Source: Microcaldota archaeon (GTDB taxonomy: Archaea; Micrarchaeota; Micrarchaeia; Micrarchaeales; CABMGC01). Taken from it: a stretch of DNA of 45,504 nucleotides. The notes below the pieces were generated by a model. That model worked only from the letters and a program-made list of their open reading frames with translations, made no database searches and was not told the origin of the DNA. The stretch is from the NCBI GenBank assembly GCA_021804105.1, contig JAJZKP010000005.1:1-45504 (forward strand), in the 5' to 3' direction. Positions 39,001 to 45,504 of this stretch are shown piece by piece. The position numbers were made by a program, and so were the translations under genes. Position 1 is the first letter of the stretch. Each line of letters opens with the position of its first letter.

Positions 39001-41537
39001 ATCTGATTCTGAGGAGGCGTGGCTCCCGGAGTCGTGCTGTCGCCTATGAGTAACTCGAAGTTATATGCGACAGGAGATGTTAAGGCATTAGTTGCAAATG
39101 TGCATGTGAGCTGATCGTTTGATAATGCCGTACCGGAATTAGCCGAGCATATTGAATTCGATGCTTCAGAGTATCCAGAACTTCCAGTCATTAGCACTAG
39201 CCATTCGTAAGTATAAGGAGGTGTTCCGCCAGATATTGTTGGGGTGACTTTCTGATATGTAGTCTGGCCCTGGTCCACCACGCCGTTTGTAGGTGGAAGC
39301 ACTACGAATGTTGCAGATAGAGGTGGATTGACAGTGATTAATTCAGGTATTGAGTTTGCAGTCTGGATTGGAGTGGCCTGGGATGACGTGCCAATATCAG
39401 TAACTATTACATTAACAGTATTTGAGCCTACAGAAACGCCATTGTATGTATACGTTGTTGAGTCTATACCAACAGCATGTCCGTCGATATTCCATTGGTA
39501 GGAATAATCGCCAGTGCCTCCTGTTTCTGATGCGGTCAGTTTTATGCTCTGGCCCTGGTCCATCTTTACTGATGAAGGGGATATAGCAGGAGTGCCTAAA
39601 GCGGTATCTACTGTTATCTGGCTTGTGGTTGCTACTACAGGAACATTTGCAACACCATCACTGACAGACACCTCAAATTCGCAATTTAAGGTGTTGGCAG
39701 ATGGAGTATAGGTAAATATGGAATTTGTACTGGAAGTAAATCCAGGGCAGGATGTGCCGCCCGCTGTGGACCATGTATATGAATATGAACCTGAACCAGA
39801 TCCACCCATAGCGTTAGCAGCGATGCTTATGCTCTGGCCCACGTCCATTATAACTGGTGTTATTATATTGGTGGTTACTGAGAGTTCTGGATTTACTATT
39901 ATATTAGCTGTTTGTGTAGATGGATTTGCAGGAGGAGATCCTTGTGCCTGATCGCTTAGCGTCACTATGAATGCGCAGCCTTTAGTAGTACCTGTTGGGT
40001 TGTATGTGAATGTATTTGAAGTGCTGGCAGGAGTACTGAAACCAGGACATGAACCTTGAGTGCTAGCTGACCATGAATAGCTATATGAGCCATAGCCACC
40101 ACTGCCTACAGCAGTTACAACAACATTGCCCTGATTAAGATCTATAGTAACAGGGGAGGAAGGTGTTACAGTTATAGTGGGATATGAATATACTGCGACA
40201 TTACTAGTGGTTGAGAACGCCGTATTAGGCACTGTGGCGCTGTCATTAACAGAGGCGCAGTAGAATGTGTTTGATGTTGGTGTTGCAGTATATGTTGAAG
40301 ATGTTGCACCTGAGATTGCAGAATCTGAAGAACATGTACTTGATGTTCCAGAATACCATTGGTATGAATAGGGGCTTGTTCCGCCATTTGGATCTGCAGT
40401 TAAGGTAATGCTCTGTCCATTGTCTATTTGAGGAGCAGTAGGGGTTACTGTTGGTGCCATGTCTGCGTTTACAGTAACAGGATTGCTTGGGGCAGAATAT
40501 ATGACATTGCCATTACTGTCTGTTGCCTTTATCTCAAAGTAGTATGTTCCAGGAGTATTAGTAAAGTCTGTTATTGTACAGCTGATTGCATAGTTGTTGA
40601 TGGTGGTGCACGTTGCCGATCCAACAGGAGCGAATGCATTGCTGCTGCTCCCTCTTGCCTCAAGCAGGTTTTCAGTATATGGAGGCGTGCCTGTATTCAT
40701 TACGGTGTTTGCAGTCAATGTCTGGCCAATATCTAAAGTTGCAGTTGCACTAGTCGACGGAGCTGTAAAGACCGTAAGCTCTGCAACATTCGAGTCGGTG
40801 GTCTGCGGGTTCGCAGCAGAGTCTGTAAGAGTAGCACAGTAGTAGGTGTTGGAACTAGGAGAGACTTGGAAGGTAATACTATTGGAGCTAGTAGAACCGG
40901 TATCAACATTTGTTGATGAAGAGCTACATAAGGAATTTGCGCTTGAGTATAGATTGACTGTATATGACGGTGTTCCTGTGCCGATTGGCCAGCTAACCAT
41001 GACTGTTGATATCCCGTTTGTAGGAAGGCCAGTTTCTATTATGTCATTGGATAGCGTTAAGGTAGGTGTGCCTAGCGCAGTATCTATAGTAAGGTAAGCG
41101 TTGGAGGTGTAAGAGGAATATGAACTACCAGTGTAGTAGTTAGTCACCTCTGTGTCTATTTCATATGGAGATCCTGCAGGGGTAAAGTCTACAGTTCCGT
41201 TATTTTGGCCGCATATAGAGATTCCGCCGCCTCCTCCGTTAGGAATGGTAAGTTGGTATGTTGAACTGCTTGTTTGGCTTGGAGTATTATAGTTACAAGA
41301 ACCGTAAGTGGCGGAGCCGTATTCTGAAAAGATTGTATAAGAATAGTCAAAGTTTGTGGCTGAAGGATCGCCTGCGATAGTGAAAGTCGTACAGTCCCCA
41401 GCAACATTGCAGCTTGGGTTCGTGGTATTGTCTACAGTAACACTTGTAGGAGCCACACCCTCCGCATGAACAGTACTTATTACCAGAAACAATGACAATG
41501 CCAGTACCAGTACGAACATGTTTGCTTTATTTGCCAT
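36060..41537 (-). CDS. Giant Ig-like-repeat surface protein with C-terminal anchor
   Basis: The 1825-residue protein has a signal peptide (ANMFVLVLALSLFLVISTVH, cut probably after A-E-G). Then come about thirteen tandem beta-domains of 85-110 residues, each opening with a variant of S-x-x-x-D-x-G-Q and holding GGTxPYSYxW (for example VKMDQGQSIKLTASETGGTG). A run of 13 Gly follows SGG, then a beta domain, a Thr/Val-rich stalk (TTTTTTVAPVTTIP), a transmembrane helix (VVPVGVAVIAAILVGYLVY) and a basic end (NNATRRRRSR). Many N-x-S/T sites suggest glycosylation. It is probably an S-layer component or adhesin. ATG 41537 has GAGGT seven bases upstream; the frame also extends to ATG 41585. The repeats are diverged from each other. 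Confidence 0.88.
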   Translation of the reverse strand: MANKANMFVLVLALSLFLVISTVHAEGVAPTSVTVDNTTNPSCNVAGDCTTFTIAGDPSATNFDYSYTIFSEYGSATYGSCNYNTPSQTSSSTYQLTIPNGGGGGISICGQNNGTVDFTPAGSPYEIDTEVTNYYTGSSYSSYTSNAYLTIDTALGTPTLTLSNDIIETGLPTNGISTVMVSWPIGTGTPSYTVNLYSSANSLCSSSSTNVDTGSTSSNSITFQVSPSSNTYYCATLTDSAANPQTTDSNVAELTVFTAPSTSATATLDIGQTLTANTVMNTGTPPYTENLLEARGSSSNAFAPVGSATCTTINNYAISCTITDFTNTPGTYYFEIKATDSNGNVIYSAPSNPVTVNADMAPTVTPTAPQIDNGQSITLTADPNGGTSPYSYQWYSGTSSTCSSDSAISGATSSTYTATPTSNTFYCASVNDSATVPNTAFSTTSNVAVYSYPTITVTPSSPVTIDLNQGNVVVTAVGSGGYGSYSYSWSASTQGSCPGFSTPASTSNTFTYNPTGTTKGCAFIVTLSDQAQGSPPANPSTQTANIIVNPELSVTTNIITPVIMDVGQSISIAANAMGGSGSGSYSYTWSTAGGTSCPGFTSSTNSIFTYTPSANTLNCEFEVSVSDGVANVPVVATTSQITVDTALGTPAISPSSVKMDQGQSIKLTASETGGTGDYSYQWNIDGHAVGIDSTTYTYNGVSVGSNTVNVIVTDIGTSSQATPIQTANSIPELITVNPPLSATFVVLPPTNGVVDQGQTTYQKVTPTISGGTPPYTYEWLVLMTGSSGYSEASNSICSANSGTALSNDQLTCTFATNALTSPVAYNFELLIGDSTTPGATPPQNQISSQSQTIQVNFPLVTPPVPTVSNSTLDQEQNTIITDTIPEPLGGSNPYSYRWLYSTGGQVWKLAPTSLCPVNQSAITSPGEQVTCAFDTNTSSKTASYAFKLQIFDGASTPTNVLSSPNTFVLNSMPRVTIVPSNELIDAGQLETYNAQVIGGTGPFNIELFNISKGSASGLQNVTVWTPGSSNTFTFTARATGTFKYNVIATDQGTTTKFVFDSAANTIHVNSTLTPANTPVATNTFVDLNQTTTLTSELPNTGTYPYTSTWYVSYNGGAYAPATTAECVVNTRSGQPHNAIETCYFAPTGTTKTGNYMFKLQTTDSATTPESTNSSVYTIHLNTTLTPATQPSIMTSNSSSTKFTSGNILDQNQVAEISSTLPSTGTYPYSYMWLVETPGSNVFVDANSIICTVPGNAAPPSQTETCVFTTNSLTQPGTYSFKMELVDSATTPETTYSAVNSLQVYATPSISLTESNTTLDVSQYQTLTASPTNGVGSYLVNFIYANNGVVANTITVAYNSIGTYTFLATNSMIGSSVYSVNAVDLGTTTKYPFTFLPSNVAMSVNSMPVLQLTSSSNGMPTNAIEYGQPITVNALAVGGTGPFGFFWFSNNSPIADTSTSSNAAYNTILMPTPGNYIYQVNAIDFGTTAQFDFSASHLVTVSKNSTLSANVQFCQAAPLTSGSGLGPYTCSSTNPVNVNPNVGFKIVFNGTPSINNQSKWELFVNGALYATTNSGVSWSEQNLIGLYNFTFENAGNLNYTSTSVTGNTLTYLVNVTDQSPLGHSGGSSGGGGGGGGGGGGGNFKPTVVKYSSGLEFGWLIYNFSQDNSETFVINNKTFTVVLNSISPTQADVTINSNSYTLTVNNPQKLNDPLNVTYYADMENLSYLPIVDTITLAIYALPNTTKTTSVATTSVATTTTTTVAPVTTIPKPVHTNSTNSTGKLSGTPPALPSNTLTTVVPVGVAVIAAILVGYLVYNNATRRRRSR

Positions 41538-41794
41538 CCAATATACCTCATAGCTGCTTGTGCCTTTTGGCACTTTGTGTAGCATCAAATGCAGATTCAG
41601 AATGCTGAACAGTGTGCACGCGCCTCCAACGCGGGCAGAAATATAGCTTGAGTATTAGTTATAGTAGTATATAAAACTTTCGTTGTGTAATGGCAATCTT
41701 ATAATACCGGGGATTGTTTTGTCCGAGGGAGATGCAGATATTACTTTACTATTGTAAAGGAGGGAATAAGAACTCAAGAATGCAAGACCGCAAC

Positions 41795-41816
41795 CCATGC
41801 CGATGTCAAGGCATGG
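41795..41816 (+). promoter_or_regulatory. 7-bp inverted repeat abutting the TATA box of the wHTH gene
   Basis: CCATGCC (41795-41801) and GGCATGG (41810-41816) are exact reverse complements with an 8-base spacer, followed directly by TTTTTATAACC, which contains the TATA element. The position covers the BRE side of the promoter, where a bound dimer would block transcription. A terminator for upstream transcription is a weaker alternative. Confidence 0.55.
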
Positions 41817-41868
41817 TTTTTATAACCTAATGGCAAGCGATAGCATATACATAGAAGAGAGTGGTTGA

Positions 41869-42228
41869 ATGCAGGCAATGCCGTGGTGCCCTGTAGAGAG
41901 GACTATAGAGACTTACAAGATGCTGGATAGGAAGTCGCTGATGAAGCTCGTCAGGATGAACTGGCGCATGGTTGTGCTGGAGATAGTTGCGTCATCTGGA
42001 GAGCCTATGACCTATGGCAGCATAGCAAGAATATCTGGCCTGAGCTCGAGAACCATTTCGAGGATATTAAAGGAGCTCACTGCAGAGAAGCTTCTCGAGA
42101 GGAAGCCCATGCCGGGACATGGGGCGAGGGAGGGCTACTCCGCTACAATAATAGGCACGAGGATTTCAACAATGCCATGCCCGATACTGAAGTTCGCCTC
42201 GGACAAGATGGAAGAGAAAGCGCGCTGA
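41869..42228 (+). CDS. Winged-helix transcription regulator
   Basis: The 119-residue protein contains one winged helix: NWRMVVLEIVASSGEPMTYG, SIARISGLSSRTISRILKEL and the wing TAEKLLERKPMPGHGAREGY. The helix-turn-helix resembles HxlR or MarR-type small regulators. Short flanks (a Cys-containing N terminus, CPVERTIETYKMLDRKSL, and a tail with CPILKFASDKMEEKAR) may bind metal or dimerise. The palindrome at 41795-41816 next to its own TATA box points to autoregulation. It is convergent with the XRE-type regulator, 12 bp apart. The targets are unknown. Confidence 0.8.
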   Translation: MQAMPWCPVERTIETYKMLDRKSLMKLVRMNWRMVVLEIVASSGEPMTYGSIARISGLSSRTISRILKELTAEKLLERKPMPGHGAREGYSATIIGTRISTMPCPILKFASDKMEEKAR

Positions 42229-42240
42229 TGCGTTTTTATC

Positions 42241-42930
42241 TCATATATTGTTCAGACGGAGCTTCACTTCGTCTGTGGTGAGCCTTGTCGTGAGAAGGGG
42301 TATCTTCTCTATCTGGCTTATCTTTATCGCCAGCTTGTCCACCTGGTCAACATTCTGTATGACTACAAGCCTGGGCTTCAATGGAGCGACCCTGATTACT
42401 ACCATCGGACTCCTTCCTGTGCTGACCTGGTCGAAGACGAATGCGCGCTCGTTGGTTGTTCCGAAGAGCTTAGGGTATTCGCTAGGCGAGATCTCCAGGA
42501 TCACCCTTAGCGAGTCGATAAGAGTATAGCCGAACAGTTTCATGTTGTCGAGGACACTGGGATTCGAGACTATCTTCGCGTCTATGAGCCTTGCAAAATC
42601 AACGCCGCTTATGGGTGCGGAGAAGTCGTGGATAATGTAGAAGGGGGTCTTGGCTTCCTCCTTGTTGAATTTCTCAAGATTCCTTATTATCTCGCCGCCG
42701 CGCTGCTGGTCTATGGTTATCAGAGCCGTTACAAGCCTCTTTATGATGCCGACTCCCGGAGAGGCTCTCCTGTTTCCCTCGTAATCGCTTATTGTAGACG
42801 TAGATATCTTGAGATGCTTGGCAAGCTCGATCTGGGAGATGCCGAAGAGCTCTCTCCATTTCTTCATTGTTGATCCGGGGCTCTCAGAGAGGGTTATCTC
42901 CCCGGCTATCCTCTCCTGAAGAGTGTCCAT
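42241..42930 (-). CDS. XRE-type HTH regulator of the archaeal COG1709 kind
   Basis: The 229-residue protein has a Cro/XRE helix-turn-helix near its N terminus (MKKWRELFGISQIELAKHLK, ISTSTISDYEGNRRASPGVG) and a C-terminal alpha/beta domain (FYIIHDFSAPISGVDFARLI; SLRVILEISPSEYPKLFGTT; LKPRLVVIQNVDQVDKLAIK). This two-domain plan, about 230-320 residues, is known only in archaea as a putative HTH regulator. The second domain probably binds a ligand. A TATA-like CTTAATAAAAGG (minus strand, about 42948-42959) predicts a leaderless mRNA from ATG 42930. The function is unknown beyond DNA binding. Confidence 0.85.
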   Translation of the reverse strand: MDTLQERIAGEITLSESPGSTMKKWRELFGISQIELAKHLKISTSTISDYEGNRRASPGVGIIKRLVTALITIDQQRGGEIIRNLEKFNKEEAKTPFYIIHDFSAPISGVDFARLIDAKIVSNPSVLDNMKLFGYTLIDSLRVILEISPSEYPKLFGTTNERAFVFDQVSTGRSPMVVIRVAPLKPRLVVIQNVDQVDKLAIKISQIEKIPLLTTRLTTDEVKLRLNNI

Positions 42931-43135
42931 GCTTAGCTTTCAGCACTCCTTTTATTAAGCTTATCTATCTGACGAAGTATAATTCGTGCAGGGTGCCGGG
43001 AGCCTTGCTATATAATATAGTATATACTGCGGCCTTTTTGTACTGCGGCTTTTGTACTTCAACTTGTACCGCAACCTGGCAGCGGCGCGGATTCTGCAGA
43101 TTACGCTTATATGTGCTCCAGGAAAAGTCAGTCTG

Positions 43136-43528
43136 ATGGGAATAAAGCCGCTTGGTGGCAAGCCATGCCATCTTGCAATACGGGAAGTCAGGGAAGAGGT
43201 CGCGCCGCTGCTAAGGCTGGCAAGAGAGTGCGAGGGAGACCTGCCCAGCCTTGAAGGAAAAGTACACAAGGCCGAGGATCTTGCAAGAATGGGATTCAGG
43301 GCTGAAGACTCTATGCGGCTTCTCCTTGCCGCGATAGCTAGAAACACTGCAGGGGAGGTCATGCTCGGAAAAGCGTCATCGGAGCACTTTGAGAAGTTGG
43401 CAGTCATAGACAGGATTGTCATGATAGCGTCACGCGTAATGAGGAAAGAGGTTGTGGATATGGATGCCGCGAACGAGCTCTCAGTATCGGGCTTTACTGG
43501 CTTGTTTATCGAGGCCCAGGGCCAGTGA
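43136..43528 (+). CDS. Unidentified helical protein, first of a tandem pair
   Basis: I do not recognise this 130-residue protein. It is soluble, predicted mostly helical (LAIREVREEVAPLLRLAREC; KAEDLARMGFRAEDSMRLLL; AVIDRIVMIASRVMRKEVVD), with a Gly-rich start. The following frame is clearly a copy of it. ATG 43136 starts the conserved part; a strong but distant TATA element (TATATAATATAG, 43010-43021) would give a leader of about 95 nt, in which TACTGCGGC-TTTTG occurs twice (43025-43040 and 43041-43054). The long, repeat-bearing leader is unusual for this window and might carry regulation. Confidence 0.65.
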   Translation: MGIKPLGGKPCHLAIREVREEVAPLLRLARECEGDLPSLEGKVHKAEDLARMGFRAEDSMRLLLAAIARNTAGEVMLGKASSEHFEKLAVIDRIVMIASRVMRKEVVDMDAANELSVSGFTGLFIEAQGQ

Positions 43529-43533
43529 CTTGA

Positions 43534-43883
43534 ATGAAGACTACATGTGGAAAACAGTTTTCTATTGCTCTAGGAGAGATAAGAAAGGAAGTTGCTCCGA
43601 TGCTTATGCTTGCAAGATCACTTGAAGGAGAGGGCCCGGATCTCCGTGGCAGACACTTGCACGCAGAGGAACTGCTAAGGATTGGCATATGCCGGAGCGA
43701 TGCGATGCGATCAGGCTTGCAGCGTGCGCAAGGGAATCCGCGGCTGAAGTGCTCCTGATCAATGCCACGGAATTCTCTGCAAAGAGGGAGGTATTGGAGA
43801 GTGTTCTCAGGCTGGCGATCAGGACTGCGTGCAGGGGAGAATCAGATGCACATGCTTCTGCAGAACTCTCGCAGGCCCGATAA
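43534..43883 (+). pseudogene. Frameshifted tandem copy of the preceding gene
   Basis: The frame from ATG 43534 matches the upstream gene (GEIRKEVAPMLMLARSLEGE against REVREEVAPLLRLARECEGD) until about 43700. The match then continues in another frame: RLAACARESAAEVLLINA against RLLLAAIARNTAGEVMLG. At the break the DNA reads GATGCGATGCGAT (43699-43711). Removing one GATGC unit restores one continuous frame, RSDAIRLAACARESAAEV, to the stop at 43881-43883. So a 5-bp tandem duplication broke the gene. It starts 5 bp after the upstream stop. It is either a young pseudogene or a slippage-switched gene; a base-call error is possible. Confidence 0.8.
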
Positions 43884-43918
43884 CTTTCCAAGACCGTGCT
43901 ATCCTTGCGGGGTCCTGC

Positions 43919-44689
43919 TCATCCTTTCCTTTTCCCGCGCTTGGGCTTTCTCCTTGGCCTGGCCCTTGAGGCTTTTCCTTGCTTGCGCGTATGTCTTGCA
44001 GCGCCCCTAGAATCTATCTCGCGGTATATCTTGTTTATATCCGCTTCGGTTTCCTTTGCTGACTGTTTCGGCTTCCCCTTTGTAATCAAGCCGTATATGA
44101 TGAGGGCAAAACCTAACAGGAGAAGGACACCGCTGACAAGGCCGAAGCTGAAGATGTTTCCGTTCGTAAGGGTTACCTGCGATGCTGGTTTTATCAGGAA
44201 CGTGTAGGCCACCAAGGACTCGTACGTGCCGTTGTTGCTGAATATGGCGTAGTACGGGCCTGCCGGAAGCGTGCTGCTGTTCATAGAATATTTAGGCATT
44301 GGGAAGAGCGCCCCGTACGCGGGCTGGTATGGGTACACGCCAACGGAAGTGTTGTATGCTATGTAGACTGCGCCTTTTCCCTCAAGTGCAACGGCCCTTG
44401 AGTAGAGCGTGTTTACGGAATTGGAGCTGCTGCCGAGGGATTGATATGCAGAAAGGTTGAGCAGGTAGAAGTTGATACGCTGCGTGGAGTTGTACTCAAA
44501 TTCAAAGAAGCTCGTCTGGTTGAGGGTGAGGGGCAATATTGCTGCTGTGCTCCCGTTTACATAGACTTCGCTGCTGATGGTGTTGTTTGCCGTGGATATT
44601 CCTGCAAGGAACTGCTGGCCTGATTCGTATGCGGATATGCCTCCGAGCAGTACAAGGAGAAGTCCTAAGCCGAGGAGCCGCAGGTTCAT
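43919..44689 (-). CDS. Single-pass surface protein with signal anchor and basic tail
   Basis: The 256-residue protein starts with a hydrophobic signal segment (NLRLLGLGLLLVLLGGISA), has an outer domain of about 150 residues with at least eight N-x-S/T sites and beta-rich sequence (FFEFEYNSTQRINFYLLNLS), then a transmembrane helix (FGLVSGVLLLLGFALIIYGL) and a very basic cytosolic tail (RARPRRKPKRGKRKG). The topology is outside-in with a charged tail that could bind nucleic acid or acidic lipids. I know no family for the outer domain. The mRNA is predicted leaderless from the shared TATA box at 44709-44718, the ATG lying 25 bases from its centre. Confidence 0.75.
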   Translation of the reverse strand: MNLRLLGLGLLLVLLGGISAYESGQQFLAGISTANNTISSEVYVNGSTAAILPLTLNQTSFFEFEYNSTQRINFYLLNLSAYQSLGSSSNSVNTLYSRAVALEGKGAVYIAYNTSVGVYPYQPAYGALFPMPKYSMNSSTLPAGPYYAIFSNNGTYESLVAYTFLIKPASQVTLTNGNIFSFGLVSGVLLLLGFALIIYGLITKGKPKQSAKETEADINKIYREIDSRGAARHTRKQGKASRARPRRKPKRGKRKG

Positions 44690-44708
44690 GACCTATCATT
44701 TTCTGCGC

Positions 44709-44718
44709 AGTTATTTAA
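44709..44718. promoter_or_regulatory. Shared TATA box of surface-protein and KaiC-like genes
   Basis: GTTATTTAAAG contains the symmetric core TTTAAA. Leftwards it predicts a start near 44688 (ATG 44689), rightwards near 44740 (ATG 44751, with AGGTGG at 44741-44746). No other TATA-like element is found in the 61-bp gap. Confidence 0.6.
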
Positions 44719-44750
44719 AGATGAGCGCCCCTACTATAGCAGGTGGCTAG

Positions 44751-45485
44751 ATGGCGGAGAAGGTGCAGACTGGGGTAAGCGGCCTTGACAAGATGCTCTA
44801 TGGCGGAATACCTGACAAGAGCATGGTTCTGCTAAGCGGAGGGCCTGGGGCAGGGAAGACACTGCTCTCGTTTGAATTCCTGTACAGGAACGCGAAGATG
44901 GGCCATACAGGAGCGTTCTTTGCGCTTGAGGAAGAGCCGGGGCAGCTGGTAAACAACGTAAAGGCAGCATTCACAGAATTGACTGATATAGACGATGTGC
45001 TGAATTCAGGGAAGCTAGTGATAAACGCAGAGACCCCCTCAGAGGACCTTATAAACGATTACGATGAGAAATCGAACTTCGAGTTCGGGAAGGTCATGGC
45101 TGACATTGAATCCGTGATAACATCCACTAAAGCCGAGAGAGTCGTCATAGACTCGGTCTCGGTGCTTGACATAATGATAAGGAATCCAACGCTATACAGG
45201 AAATACATGCTTGCGATGCTCACTAACCTGAGAAGGCTCGGGGTGACTGCGCTCATGACCATAGAGCTAGAGTCTCCGGAGAGGGACAAGCTCGTGTTCA
45301 AGCCCGAGTATTTCATATTCGACGGCATAATAGCCCTCTACCAGACAGGCGAGGAGTCGAGGAGAATGCTGGCCTCAGAGGTACTTAAGATGAGGGGCAC
45401 AAGGCACAGCTTTGTAACCACACCGTATGACATCACCTCTTCTGGCTTCAGGCTCTTCGCAGCAGAGGACATAGCCCCTTATTGA
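44751..45485 (+). CDS. KaiC/RAD55-like RecA-superfamily ATPase
   Basis: The 244-residue protein is a single KaiC-type domain. TGVSGLDKMLYGGIPDKS opens it, Walker A is GGPGAGKT (about 31-38), FFALEEEPGQL is the family EExxxxL motif, and Walker B is AERVVIDSVSVLDIM. A late ELESPERDKLVFKPEYFIFD and the C-terminal MRGTRHSF are also family features. Archaeal KaiC/RAD55 proteins of this size act in recombination or as regulators (for example as GvpD- or FlaH-like ATPases); without neighbours of a known pathway the specific role stays open. It shares a promoter with the surface-protein gene. The coding end is 19 bases from the window edge. Confidence 0.9.
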   Translation: MAEKVQTGVSGLDKMLYGGIPDKSMVLLSGGPGAGKTLLSFEFLYRNAKMGHTGAFFALEEEPGQLVNNVKAAFTELTDIDDVLNSGKLVINAETPSEDLINDYDEKSNFEFGKVMADIESVITSTKAERVVIDSVSVLDIMIRNPTLYRKYMLAMLTNLRRLGVTALMTIELESPERDKLVFKPEYFIFDGIIALYQTGEESRRMLASEVLKMRGTRHSFVTTPYDITSSGFRLFAAEDIAPY

Positions 45486-45504
45486 TCTGATACGATGCAG
45501 GGCA

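Noticed and set aside
36154-41407. Many plus-strand frames opposite the giant surface protein
   Set aside because: They arise because Ser/Thr/Pro-rich coding DNA is poor in stops on the other strand. None has a promoter or domain.

Overview
The window is archaeal. It carries a Sec61-beta/SecG-like translocon subunit, Nop5 (box C/D sRNP core), alpha-NAC, Dph2 (diphthamide), a PAC2 proteasome-assembly chaperone, geranylgeranyl-diphosphate synthase, a tetraether-lipid synthase homologue, a Dpo4-like polymerase with a PCNA-binding tail and a RAD55/KaiC-like ATPase. Most genes sit 5-40 nt downstream of the expected start from a TATA box, so leaderless or near-leaderless transcripts look common. 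Class III signal peptides of the QSAMEYLMTYGWAILVI type, compact genes, very large low-complexity surface proteins and an odd tRNA point to a DPANN lineage, most likely a Micrarchaeota (ARMAN-like) genome; that placement is inference.

Layout. 1-5.8 kb: end of an unidentified protein, a 49-codon secG-like gene, membrane proteins (DUF998-like, two tandem Yip1-like, one small), an alpha/beta hydrolase, GGPP synthase and a UbiE-type methyltransferase. 5.8-8.8 kb: an EF-Tu-domain-2 protein, a deoxyribosyltransferase-like protein, a vapBC module lying between two copies of a 53-bp repeat, and tRNA-Thr. 8.8-15 kb: MFS transporter, a tRNA-Leu with an oversized D arm, a transglutaminase-like protein, PAC2 chaperone, a two-module Lrp-like regulator and dph2. 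15-18.2 kb: a candidate structured RNA, a pilin-headed glycine-rich surface protein with 192 identical bases repeated, and type I IPP isomerase. 18.2-25.5 kb: tetraether synthase plus partner, nop5, an LX-like small protein, a second Lrp-like regulator, an EamA transporter and another candidate RNA. 25.5-36 kb: Dpo4-like polymerase, AMMECR1, TspO, several unknown soluble proteins, a 41-residue zinc ribbon, endonuclease IV, a third Lrp-like regulator with a transposase-like N terminus, a HerA-type ATPase with a nuclease-like tail, NAC and a membrane protein. 36-45.5 kb: an 1825-residue Ig-like surface protein, two HTH regulators, a tandem gene pair whose second copy is frameshifted, a single-pass surface protein and a KaiC-like ATPase.

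Functional threads. IPP isomerase, GGPP synthase and tetraether synthase are successive parts of archaeal lipid synthesis, spread over 18 kb. The two surface proteins, the secG-like gene and the single-pass protein concern the cell envelope. Dpo4, endonuclease IV, the HerA-like ATPase and the RAD55-like protein concern DNA repair or processing. Three Lrp-like proteins of one architecture form a local regulator family. Several divergent gene pairs appear to share one symmetric TATA box. No rRNA, CRISPR array or intact transposon was seen.
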